Origin: Undaria pinnatifida
Taxonomy: Eukaryota > Sar > Phaeophyceae > Laminariales > Alariaceae
Direction: 5' to 3'
Assembly: GCA_012845835.1 (NCBI GenBank)
Contig: JABAKD010000020.1
Span: 3,482,936 to 3,546,935, forward strand
Length of the DNA stretch: 64,000 bases
The notes below the pieces were generated by a model. It worked only from the letters and a program-made list of their open reading frames with translations, ran no database searches and was not told the DNA's origin. The first letter of the stretch is position 1. Each line of letters begins with the position of its first letter. Shown here in pieces: positions 22,189 through 32,600 of the stretch. Position numbers and translations under genes: made by a program.

Positions 22189-22621
22189 TATATATATATA
22201 TATATATAGGTAGGTGACTCCCCTGCATATTGCAAAATTTGTATAGGTTTAAACACGCGTACTACGATAGAGGTGATGTACCACTTTTTTTCTAATACTA
22301 CCCCTCAATTTCGGAGCTTAAGACACCTCCTAAAACTGATTTGGAAAAAAATAAAACCTGCTATGTGCCGGATGAAAAACCCCATGGCATAGGCTAAGAG
22401 GGTTCCTCAATTTCGGAGCTTAAGACCTCTCCCAAAAAACCGATTTCGAGAAAAACAAAACCTGCTACGCATGTACCGGATGAATAATCCGACGGCCGAG
22501 GTACACGGCGAGAATAATGCAAAGCAAGAAACGGCCTATTACTTTTTTTTTCTTCCCGACGATTTTGGGTAATGGAGTCCCGTCATTCAGAAAACCATTC
22601 CAGACAAAAAGTGTTACTTGT

Positions 22622-22820
22622 TACAACTGGAAACCCTTTTTTTTTCACAAAACGTACTTGAATTTAGTACGTACAGGGAGGGATTTTCGGGTTCTAAACG
22701 GGTTGACACCGCCGCAACTCGTGCGAAACCTTAACGCCTTTACAACTGGAAACCCTTTTTTTTCACAAATGTACTTGAATTTAGTATAGGGAGGGAATTT
22801 CGGGTTCTAAACGGGTTAAC
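22622..22820. mobile_element. Two adjacent copies of the ~90-bp MITE
   Basis: 22622-22706 and 22731-22820 both run ACAACTGGAAACCC to TTCTAAACGGGTT in the same orientation, opposite to the 9634 copy. Confidence 0.6.
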
Positions 22821-22865
22821 ACCGCAAAGGAGCGGGGGGGGGGGGGAGGGTCACTCGCGCGAGTG

Positions 22866-23012
22866 ACCCCGAGCCACAGCAACCAGAGGCCCCCGAGCCA
22901 CAGCAATAAGAGGCCCCCGAGCCAGAGCAACCAGAGGCCCCCGAGCCACAGCAATAAGAGCCCTCCGAGCCACAGCAACCAGAGTCCCCCGAACCACAGC
23001 AACCAGAGGCCC
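22866..23012 (+). repeat. 24-bp minisatellite (6 units)
   Basis: Units of CCGAGCCACAGCAACCAGAG type, alternating AACCAGAG and AATAAGAG, preceded by a G homopolymer. Confidence 0.9.
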
Positions 23013-23075
23013 CCAAGATGCCCCCCTTCCCTTACTACCCGTAGTCTTGATGTAATGAGGATGAAGTCATGCATA

Positions 23076-23268
23076 CAGTAGGGGTCATGGAGTAGGGCGG
23101 TGGTGTGGTTGTGCCGGAGCAATAGGACCGCCTTATTGGGGGAAGCCGCCTTATTCGTCCAGGTTATGAGTACCATTCCTCAGCCGTGCCAAGCGATTTT
23201 GACCGCCCTGTATAGGGATACCGCCTTGTATCGGAATAGGAATACCGCCTTACAGGGGGATCCCTAAT
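23076..23268. mobile_element. Pogo-like TIR element, inverted core
   Basis: It starts after TA with CAGTAGGGGTC and ends GGGATCCCTAATG. The core (CCGCCTTATT, CAGGTTATGAGT) is the reverse complement of the 12952 copy. A fragment of the same family, without core, lies at about 23827-23920. Confidence 0.6.
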
Positions 23269-23374
23269 GCTCGAGTAAAAGAAATTGATATCGTAGGTTT
23301 TTGTGTATATCGTCGGTCATGACGAGTAGTATTATGCATGGTCTTCCGTAACATATCCAAATAGATGATTGGGG

Positions 23375-23430
23375 CGGGGGGGCGGCGGGGGGGGGGGGAG
23401 GGGGGGGGGGGAGGGGGGGGGGGGGGGGCT
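23375..23430. repeat. Long G homopolymer cluster
   Basis: About 55 bp of almost pure G with a few A and C. Comparable C or G tracts lie at 7536-7569, 12051-12079, 19886-19919, 19967-19992, 33949-33967, 34330-34400, 35453-35477, 35747-35765 and 39808-39832. Confidence 0.95.
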
Positions 23431-23826
23431 TGGCGACTTCAGCGGGAAAAAATATGGAAAAAAAGGACATTGAAAGCGACGTTTACAGCATCGGGCATTC
23501 GAAGCAACGCGGGCTGCTATGAATATTGGAGACATATTTCGTGCCCGAACCGCAGTAAACACAGCAACACAACAAGATGTAAAACATCTTCCCATTCGAA
23601 GTGCTGCAACAGCAACACAACCAAGATGTAAAACATCTTCCCATTCGAAGGGCTGCAGCAGCAACACAAACAAGATGTAAAACATCTTTCCATTCGAAGT
23701 GCTGAGCACGGACGGGGACGACGGTGGATAGCATCGCGTGTCATATCTTCGGTCGCTACACGCGGGCTGCAACACGGTTAGCTTGAAGGTAAAGGCAGCA
23801 TTATAACATATCATGAACAGGAAATG

Positions 23827-23920
23827 CAGTCGGGTTCCTCCAATAAGGCGGTCTGAATAAGGCGGTATCCCCATATAAGGCGGTCTGAATAAGGCGGTAT
23901 CCCGATATAAGGCGGTCAAA
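23827..23920. repeat. Fragment of the pogo-like TAAGGCGG family
   Basis: CAGTCGGGTTCC followed by repeated AATAAGGCGGTCTG units; no second terminus. Confidence 0.5.
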
Positions 23921-24989
23921 ATAAGACATGAAATATTCCTTCCTGTTGACCCTGGGCGTTGTCAGGGTCAACAGGACGATTTTCCATGATCATCCTTCTG
24001 TGCACTGATACTGTAAAACGAATGAATGGTATACAAGTATTAGTCTACAGTACTGTAGGTGATTGTTGATGTTGGTTAGAAGCATTCGTTATTAGTCGTA
24101 GCCTACTTATATATTTTTTGTCGCACCTGGTCTAGCGCGACAGTAGGTACATTTTTGTGATGCCTTTTTAGATAAAAAAAAATCCCGCAAAATATTTGCT
24201 TCAACCTTTTTCCTACGTACGGGCGGAGCTGTTGTTCGAATTTTAGTTTTCGACGATTTTTTACATTGAAAAATGAACGACGTGGTAACATGACATTCAC
24301 TTTATTCAACGGAAAGCTCAAAAACTTGAACATTATAATCAGCTCATCAAATCGAAACAACGCCGTCTGAACAGCTCTGCCTGGCAGCTTTTGTCAAGGA
24401 CAGACAGCACAAACATACTTCGAAGTATTAATTACCAAGTGCGTGTTGTCTTCACATTTAACCGTTCTACTTTCTACATAACCAACGACATCAGTACATA
24501 CACCCAGTGTCCGTGCTGATTCTTCATCCCAGAGAGATGCAATTGCCAATATGTGGTCACAGACTGTGAATCAGAGCAAACCTAACAGCCGCAAGTCATC
24601 AAGGTAATAGAGCAAGTGAAATGCTATCGTACCGGATACGAGAACACGACCAACCAAGCCGGACTATAATAAGAAAAAAAAAGAGGAAAAAAAAAGGAGA
24701 AAAACCACACGGGTTCTGAAGAATGTGATGCAAGATCAGAAAGGCTGCAAGAAAAACATACAACGTACGTGCCGAAGAGGAACAAATAATAACTGCTGTT
24801 GCACGGACTAAGCAACACAAACAAGAGGAAGAAGATACAGGCATGTGGCCGGCGGGGAGGGAAAAGAAAGGGAACAAAGCAAAAAAAACATGACTACGAA
24901 CATGAAGTGGTTAACGCCTTTAGCAACACAAACAAGACAGCTGAACGGTTCATGGGCAGGTGGCACGAGGATGAGGCAAAGCTGAGTAG

Positions 24990-26070
24990 ACAACGCCGCG
25001 CATCCGCCGTGGGTGGTGTCGAAGGGAACGGGGGGAGGGGGGGCAGCAGGAGGGGTAGAAGGAACACCGCACAAGGGTATGGGGGCAGGGGGGGGGACAG
25101 GAGGAGTAGAAGGGAAACCGCGGTAGATGAAAGTAGGAAGGAGACCGCAGACAGGGTAGCAAGGTACCAGGCCGACTAGTAGGTGGAACCTTTCTATCTA
25201 TGCCACTCGTACCGCCAACTGCTACGGCTGCTCGGAATGTGATGTCTTGGTACTTTGATTTTTCCGTGAATTTATTTATTTTCTTTCTTTTTTTCTCTCC
25301 CCTTCTTATCCTTATGAAGGGAGTCTTGCATGGTGGGTAGGTGACGAGCCTGTTTTATTTGGCCCTCCCAGTCTTCCTTCTTTTACTTGTTTCCTTTTTT
25401 CCGGGGTATTTTTTTCCCTTTCTTTCCCCCTTGCATGTCCATTTTGGCTCATGCTCGGGGTATGTTTCTATCTCCCGAGCTTTGGCTCCCCTTTTTATTT
25501 ATTTATTTATTTATTTATTTGTTTTGTCTTGGTTTCTTTCGTTGTTTCTCTCTTTTACAAGGTATTTTGGTTTAATGAGAAGAACACAAAGGGGGGAGGG
25601 GGGGAAACAGGAGGAGTAGAAGGAAAGCCGTCCAAGGCAGTGGGGGCAGGGGGGGCAACAGAAGGAATAGAAGGGAGACCGCGGTGGACGAAGGCAGGAA
25701 GGAGATGGCAGACAGGGTAGCAAGGTACCAGGCCGACTAGTAGGTACGTAGCACTTTTCTTCTTTTTCTGGGGTATTTTTTTCCCCTTTGTTCCCTCCTT
25801 GCGTGTCCAGGTTTTTGGCTCGTGTTCGGATTATCTTATTTTGGTTTTACCTTACTTTATTTTATTTTATTTTTATTATGTTTCTTTTCCGAGCTTTGGC
25901 TCTCCTTTCCGGTTGGATGGGTTGTTTCTTCGATTTCCCCTTCATTTTGTTTGTTTCATTTTTGTTTTATTTATATCTTTGTTTTTATATGTTTTCTTAT
26001 TATTATTTTGTTTTTGTTTTTGTTTTTGTTTATTTCGTATTCTCTCTTCCAATGTATTTCTGTTGCTGAC
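24990..26070. repeat. Two diverged tandem units of ~550 bp
   Basis: Each unit runs from a purine-rich GGAGGAGTAGAAGG block through GGTAGCAAGGTACCAGGCCG to a T-rich block with GGGGTATTTTTTTCCC and GAGCTTTGGCTC (about 25020-25570 and 25590-26070). Short segments around them (24785-24930, 26268-26360) are also duplicated (GAGGAAGAAGATACAGGCAT). Confidence 0.7.
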
Positions 26071-26356
26071 GTATGTATGTTGTGCCTGTCGTACCCAGTA
26101 CTAGGGCATGACATTGCGTTGTCGAATGCATTACGATGCATTATCTCTGTGTCGTAGCTTGTGACCACAGAGCTGATCTTTCTAGGGTGAAGAATCAGTA
26201 CGGACACTGGGTGTGCTGGATGTCGACGAGTAGAAGAACGGTTTAATGCGAAGAACACACACACACACAAGAGGAAGAAGATACAGGCATGTGGCCGGCG
26301 GGGAGGGAAAAGAAGGGGAACAAAGCAAAAAAAACATGACTACGAACATGAAGTGG

Positions 26357-26441
26357 TTAACGCCTTTACAACTTGAAACCCGTTTTCAGGGACAAGATCA
26401 CTTGGATTTAGTATAGGGAGGGGTTTGGGGGCTCTAACAAC
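26357..26441. mobile_element. ~90-bp MITE, further copy
   Basis: TTAACGCCTTTACAACTTGAAACC to GGGGGCTCTAAC in the orientation of the 22622 copies; it is inserted after a repeated AGTGGTTAACGCC segment also seen at 24906. Confidence 0.55.
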
Positions 26442-26449
26442 GTACGCCA

Positions 26450-26544
26450 CAATCATGAGGGACGTGGACCAAAAATTAAACGTGGTGAGCTAAAGCTTTA
26501 TTTTTCCCCATCCGCCGGAGGATAAAAAAAAAAAAAAAAAAAAA
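26450..26544 (+). repeat. Poly(A) retroposon 3' end (family K)
   Basis: GTGGTGAGCTAAAGC, TTTATTTTTCCCCATCCG, CCGGAGGAT, then a 21-base A run. The ATCC.CCGG.GGAT palindrome just before the A tail could form a hairpin. The same 3' end on the minus strand occurs at 34878-35000, 29255-29295 and about 165-205. Confidence 0.6.
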
Positions 26545-26670
26545 ACTAAAGCCTTACGAATGCGTTTAGTATGATACCACTCTATAGTTGTGCTAAAAAT
26601 CACGTTTGTTTGCTCTACGAACGTACTCGACGAGCCGTTCACAGCTACCAGGCATTAAATAACATAAACA

Positions 26671-26825
26671 TACACTGTAGTTGCAAGGGGAGTCGCCGAC
26701 CTGTATCCTTAATGAGGACACACAACCCGTAATACGCGCGATCAGAGTATCACACACAGCTTACAAGGATGAGTTTCGACAAAATCTTGGATCTCACAGC
26801 TGGAGTGTATTTTCAATTTTCATAA
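26671..26825. repeat. Family D retroposon copy (reverse orientation)
   Basis: TACACTGTAGTTGCAAGGGG through CAGCTGGAGTGTATTTT, reverse of the 51673 copy; it lies just upstream of a family C repeat. Confidence 0.6.
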
Positions 26826-26879
26826 AAAAACAGGACCATTGGGTTGTGTCCATCATCAGCACTACTATTTTATAACAAA

Positions 26880-27206
26880 TTTTCAAGGACGTCAGCCGTG
26901 AGTTCGACGAATTTCAGGTCAATACTCATCTTTGCCAGCTGCGTTGTTGGTACTCGTAATATACTATATGGGTGATTTTTAAATGGGAGATGTCCTATTT
27001 TTTGTCCACTATAACCGTAATTGTTGGTAATTATACTTGAGGTGGGGAAATTTGAGCTATCATAGGTAAAACATCACATCTATTTTATAAATTTATTACT
27101 GTAGTTTCCACTATACTGCTCTATCATGTGTATGGTAGGCGGTTTATTTTGTTTTTTTTCTCTCCCCGGCTTTAATATCGTGAAGAGTACGAATACAGAA
27201 TATTAT
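26880..27206 (+). repeat. Family C repeat, unoccupied at the D target
   Basis: Collinear with 51352-51672; TACAGAATATTAT occurs once at 27193-27205. Further partial copies of its 5' module lie at about 27345, 31755, 38128 and 4524. Confidence 0.65.
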
Positions 27207-27254
27207 TAGTCATCTATATGCAGCATTTGAGAATTAAAGTCAGCTACTCCCACC

Positions 27255-27320
27255 CCAAACAAAAATAAAACCCCCTGTGGGACACGAACCCACGGTTCCA
27301 AATTGATACGCTGTCACTCT
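27255..27320 (-). repeat. tRNA-like (B-box) repeat fragment
   Basis: On minus, GTGACAGCGTATCAATTT then CCGTGGGTTCGTGTCCCAC, like the 3' half of a tRNA. A related copy is at 28240-28315 (GTGGGTTCGGGGCTCACC). Neither forms a full cloverleaf, so they are taken as tRNA-derived repeat heads rather than tRNA genes. Confidence 0.45.
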
Positions 27321-27461
27321 AATATTCAAATACATGTATATATTTTCAGGACGTCAGGAGGTGTGAGTTCGACGAATTTCAAGTCAGTACTCATATTTTG
27401 AATCATCTGCTTGTTGGTACTTGTACTATGCTATGTGGGTGAAAATGTTTTTGGGAGGGGT

Positions 27462-28048
27462 CCCTTTCTTCTATAAACAAATGTTTTTCTCCACCACATT
27501 GATTGGTGTTATTATTTCTACTTTTTAAGCTGGGGAATTTTGAAGTAATCCATCATATCTATTTTATAAATTTATTTCTGTAGTTTCCACTATATTGCTC
27601 TACCATGTGTGTGGCGGATGGTTTGCGGATGGATGGCTTGGTCACGGTTGTTGGTACTTGTGGTTAATTAAGTGCGTAAGTAAGTTTGTCTGCCTGGGGG
27701 TGGTTTTTTAATATTAGACTATTATTTATTTTATTTTTCACTATTTTTTTTTTTTTTTTTTTTTTTCCCTTTCTTTTATAAACAAATGTTTTTCTCCACC
27801 ACATTGATTGGTGTTATTATTTCTACTTTTTAAGCTGGGGAATTTTGAAGTAATCCATCATATCTATTTTATAAATTTATTTCTGTAGTTTCCACTATAT
27901 TGCTCTACCATGTGTGTGGCGGATGGTTTGCGGATGGATGGCTTGGTCACGGTTGTTGGTACTTGTGGTTAATTAAGTGCGTAAGTAAGTTTGTCTGCCT
28001 GGGGGTGGTTTTTTAATATTAGACTATTATTTATTTTATTTTTCACTA
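27462..28048 (+). repeat. Direct duplication of a ~280-bp AT-rich segment
   Basis: 27462-27744 and 27767-28048 are nearly identical (CTCCACCACATTGATTGGTG through ATTTTATTTTTCACTA). A T run of about 20 bases separates them. Confidence 0.85.
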
Positions 28049-28239
28049 TATATAGTGGTGGGTTTTGGTGTACATCGGGAATATGAAGACAGTAGTAGTA
28101 GTGATCTGTTAGATATCATGTAAAAGTTCCACCCTAAAAATTACCGTATAAAATAAAACAAAATAAAACAAAAAGATAAATAACATAATTAAACAAAATT
28201 AATTATACTGTCACCACAACATTTTACTTGTAGAAGTCC

Positions 28240-28315
28240 CACCCTAAAAGACGGAAGTCGGTGAGCCCCGAACCCACGGTTATAAATTAATACGTTGTCA
28301 CCCCAACATAAAAAT
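28240..28315 (-). repeat. tRNA-like (B-box) repeat fragment, second copy
   Basis: Minus strand GTGACAACGTATTAATTT then ACCGTGGGTTCGGGGCTCAC, related to 27255-27320. Confidence 0.4.
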
Positions 28316-28439
28316 TCCGTATTGTATTCATTGTGCCCATCAGCATTGTTTGAGTCGATCCTGAAATTGCAGCATTCAGCGCAACAGCACTGAACGATGC
28401 ACTAATAATTATTGATACCCTGCTACTATTAATACCGTT

Positions 28440-28569
28440 CTTAGGCGGGAAAGCGTAGTATTTCCCGGACGAGTTTTGTTTTCATTTGGTTTTTCGGATC
28501 TTCCTCGGGCTCCAGCACCTTTGCGTGACCACGGACTCTAGATTTTTGACAAGAAGAGTTAATGTGAGA

Positions 28570-28603
<34 letters not shown>
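28440..28603 (+). repeat. GACCACGGACT repeat with (AAC)n tail
   Basis: GGCGGGAAAGCGTAGTATTT, GGGCTCCAGCACC, TGACCACGGACT, TTAATGTGAGA and then (AAC)n. The same 5' part occurs at 33410-33545. Copies with a CTCCAGAGTGACTGGAG hairpin and the same tail occur at 32295-32445 (twice), 37345-37415 and, reversed, 41622-41690. A SINE with an AAC-repeat tail is a possible reading. Confidence 0.5.
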
Positions 28604-28869
28604 ACCATGCTGATACCATTAATAGAGCATTTTACGCTATGGTCCGTAACATCTTATCATGCTGTTTGTACCAAATACGATGAGATACTTCGTGCATAAA
28701 TTCGTGATACGTTGCTTTTTAGCGTTCAATTCACCTGCGTAACGGTCTGAACGCAGCGTTAAACATCCATTCGCTCTTTTTATTCGTGATACATAGCCTA
28801 CATATTTTTCGCTCTTTTTCGCCCCCGGCCCCCAGTTTTTGTTTCTTGTTTTTCTAACTCCGCCCTCCC

Positions 28870-29175
28870 CTCATCGGTTATACATTTTTTACCGGATATA
28901 CTTGATACACTGATGCATTTTTCCTGATCCAGCTGTCAGATTTTGTCGCCCTCAAGAATGGGTTTTATAGTTTCCGCGCACAGGTTGATTAACATCACCC
29001 TGTTGACCCTGGTACAAGCTACACTGTAGTTCCAAGGGGAGTCGCCGACCTATGCCCTTAATGAGGATGACACACACACCCCGTGATACGCGCGATCGGA
29101 GTACCACACACAGCTTGCAAAGATGATGAGTTTCGACGAAATCTTGGATCTCACAGCTGGAGTGTATTTCTATTT
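28870..29175. repeat. Family D retroposon copy with upstream extension (reverse orientation)
   Basis: The CACCCTGTTGACCCTGG junction at 28996 and GGAGTCGCCGACC follow a roughly 125-bp extension containing CTGTCAGATTTTGTC. The same extension precedes the copy at 35941. Confidence 0.6.
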
Positions 29176-29254
29176 TAATAATATAAATATTATACGTCTG
29201 GCATCAGTTCGTCTCACATGCCATGATCATGAGGCTAAAACGAGGACCTTTCTT

Positions 29255-29295
29255 TTTTATCCTCCGGCAGATGGGCGAAAAAAGTAAAGCTCGTT
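29255..29295 (-). repeat. Poly(A) retroposon 3' end (family K), truncated copy
   Basis: TTTTTTATCCTCCGGCAGAT then GGGCGAAAAAAGTAAAGC; the hairpin has one change. Confidence 0.45.
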
Positions 29296-30644
29296 TCCAC
29301 GTACAGTACCAGATACAACAACAACAGGAGTGCCGTACGATGTAAGAGAAGGTTCGACGAGCCGAAATACTTATTCATCTTTTATCCGGTTTCTCTTCTT
29401 TCGATATAAGACTTTTTTATTTATCATATATCGTGGCCAAATTCTGCGGGGGGGCCATTTATACCAGTGCTCAATTGCAAAATGGATGTCAGAGCTCATC
29501 GAGCACATCAGGAGCGGTGCTCACGTCACGCTGCGGAAATGCCAGTGCATCTTGTGCACTTAATGCACCGCTCAATCTGTTTTATTAGCATATACCCACC
29601 GAAAACATAAGTAAGCTCTGCGTGCTCACGTTTGCTACGCTCTGTGTATACCTGTGCCCCGGGACCCCCTACCCAGGGTGCGAAAACCAGTCTCCCAAAG
29701 GTGTTGGACGAAAGTGGCTGATGCATATAATATGTGCTCTTTCTCGTTATAACTAATAAAAGAAAAAAAAAATCGCCCACAAATCAGCGGCAAACATAAA
29801 GTGCAGAAAACTACTCGTACGTATGCGCTCCTCCTCCCGCCCCATCGATGTTCACCCAGAAGCAGCCTCCCCTGCCTCCTTCCCATCTCCGAAAAAGTCT
29901 CCTCAACCCAGTAGAACTGCAAAAAAAGTTCCCATACTAGTTCTTGGCATCTTGTCCCCAAACAACGATCGCAGTTGCCCAATGGTTAACACACTTTTGC
30001 TTTGCTTCTCTCTACCCGTGATTGCTCATCGAAGCGAGCTTAGCCTTTCGAAGATGGTAGGGAACGTCGGGCATGCCGCACGTCTCGGAAACACCCACCC
30101 TCGAGCTCGACTGGCGTATGATCCGGCACGCACGCACGCACGCACACCATGCGCAGCGGCCGCCCGCTGCACAGGGCATGGCGTCTGCAGGCGTGTGTGT
30201 GTGGTGTGTTGCGGCACTACCTTTCTGCGACCTCGATGTAAGAGAAAATCTCGGGAATAACACAAGTTGTTTCTTTATACGCACCAGTTTTTTTTTCGTG
30301 ACAAGCCGAAAAAGTTCTCGTACATCCGTACTTTCTCTCATACCGATTCTCTTACATCGTAGCCATTATTACTCCATGTCTGTGTTTTTCATGCATGTCG
30401 CGAATGAGTCTTGACTCAAATCCAGCGCTATGATAGGTGGCACAATTTTGGGTTCCCTACCGGCGGTCACCGTTACTGCTACAGCAGCGCAGCCTGCCTT
30501 GGTACACGTATGCCGAGTGCGTAGAATCGGCTCGGCCCCTGCGAAGGTCAGGAGATGAGCCACCGGGAAAGGCATTCCTCCGGGCAGTGTGTGGCTTGCT
30601 CAACCTCACACACTAACAAAACCCCCGGCCGTGTAGTATCCATC

Positions 30645-30950
30645 GGTCGCCGCTCGTGGCGTATTAGGTTATCTCGAGCCTGGTATAGGTCAGTTTCGTG
30701 AGTTCGAGCCCCGCCGAGTGCATACTCGTATAAATTCGTTGGGACTTTTTCTTGTGCACTAATTGCCTTGCGGAAAGCGCGAGAGCGTGAGTTAGCAACA
30801 CTCGATGAAAAATCGACGAGCGGTGGGATTGCTGAACCCTATGCGCGATAAAAATTGAAGGCAAGAACCGGGGGGGAGAAGGGACGACACCTGTGACCAC
30901 TGCTTGTCCAGAAGCTGGAAAGTGAAAGTGTGAGAAAAAAAAAGAAAAGA
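30645..30950 (+). mobile_element. tRNA-derived SINE, copy 3
   Basis: Head GGTCGCC...TGGCGTATTAGG (30657-30668), B box GAGTTCGAGCCCC near 30710, the same body, and an A-rich tail at 30934-30949. Confidence 0.75.
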
Positions 30951-31754
30951 ATATGCACGATATAATGAATGCTGTACCGCAGTAGTTGTATCGTGGTCCC
31001 GCTTTGGTGCCGGTTTAGCATTGCCGGTTGCCTGATAATGCGCCTGCATAATCGATTGGCCAGCTGGGAACAACCAGTACTCAACCAGTACTGGGAACGA
31101 CCAGTACTGGCAGCACATGAAGCAGTAGTGCTACTGTAGCTGCCATTTCAGGGCCCGCATTTCCGGCTGGCGCATGTGGGCACTTCGCCTAGCCTACTTT
31201 CACATTTTCAAACTTCAACGGAAACTTTCCTGCACGTCTACTTCCTATGGGCGGGCCGATTATTACGTAGTATTTATAGGTCGATTGCGCAGGTCGGACG
31301 GAAAATACATTCAACAACAGCTGCTGTAGATAGAACCAGTGTTGACGTCGCATTCTGTTTAGCTTCGCAATTCCGGCGTCAGCCGTCAGCCCTGCTACGT
31401 ACGTGCGTAGGTATCAGGTACTAATTTAGGGCTAATATATATCACGACCGAACAATAAACTCGCTCCGACCGACCCTTGCATTGTCTGATGGTCTTGAAG
31501 TCGCGTTGACTTAACGTTGCGTGTGAGCACACAAAACCTGTTGTACCTTGACTATTAGAAGAGCGGTACAGCTCCGTTGAGCTTCAACCAAAGGTACCGT
31601 CGATGGAGAACGAGAACGAAACATTTTTTTACACCATCCCAGTTGTCATGCTCGCCCTTCTTTCTCCTTCTCCCTCTCTGTCGAAACTCAGACCCGGGGT
31701 CACAAATCCAACTCTCCTACGACCCCTTTCCCACGACGGTATTCTATAAAAAAT

Positions 31755-31880
31755 ATTTCAAGGACGTCAGCCGTGAGTTCGACGAATTTCAGGTCAATAC
31801 TCATCTTTGCAAGCTGCGTTGTTGGTGCTTGTAATGTACTAAATGGGTGAGTTTTTATTGGGAGGGGTCCTATTTTTTGT
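31755..31880 (+). repeat. Family C repeat, 5' part
   Basis: AAGGACGTCAGCCGTGAG followed by ACTCATCTTTGCAAGCTG and GGAGGGGTCCTATTTTTTGT; truncated after about 120 bp. Confidence 0.55.
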
Positions 31881-32289
31881 CCATTTATACACGAATACGT
31901 GCCTTCGTTTTGCTCGCGAGGAGAGTTCCTACAACCGAACTTTGTTGTCTTCCCTCGTCGATTCGCGCCGATTTTGCATGTCGACTCGCGCCGAATTTCG
32001 CCTACAACACGATGAAACCATGATACAATCTACAGGGCTTACAATCTACTGCAGCAGCTATGCAATGAGTCAGCGACATCGAAGATAACTATCAACAGCC
32101 AGCAGCCACCAAAACACTTCAACAGAGGACTCGGTGGCCGGTGGATTCTGCTACAAGCTTAGCACATAGCATAGCCGTGCCTGCTCTCTGTCCCCCTCTT
32201 GCAACGCGAGTACACCATGCAGCTACGAGCATGATATATAACACGTGTACCACTTTTGGTTTTGTTTGTGTGTTTTCCCTGGGGTATTC

Positions 32290-32600
32290 CTCAGCTCCAG
32301 AGTAACTGGAGCCTGTCCTGTGACCACGGACTTGATTATGCGAGTTAATGTGACCACAACAACAACCACTCCAGAGTGACCGGAGCCTGTTCTGTGACCA
32401 CGGACTTGATTGCGCGAGTTAATGTGACCACAACAACAACAACTGCAATGCCGGGGTAGGCCCCTGCGTCTCGTACACAGCAGCGTGCCAGAACCACCTT
32501 CTCCGAACTTGCGGCAAGACTCGCACTAAAAACTCAATCGTCACAGGACAGGCTCCAGTCACTCTGGAGTGGAAGAATACCTCCGGAAAAAACAAAAGCT
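32290..32600. repeat. Tandem CTCCAG...TGGAG / GACCACGGACT repeats
   Basis: Two forward units (about 32297 and 32369), each with the hairpin, TGACCACGGACTTGATT and a CAACAACAAC tail. A reverse partial unit (CAGGCTCCAGTCACTCTGGA) follows at 32545-32570. Confidence 0.6.

Noticed and set aside
22866-23012. CRISPR-like regular repeat
   Set aside because: Units are contiguous 24-bp repeats without unique spacers, in a eukaryotic context.
24799-25179. 126-codon basic Arg/Gly-rich frame
   Set aside because: Translation of a purine-rich block that is duplicated at 25590 without frame conservation.
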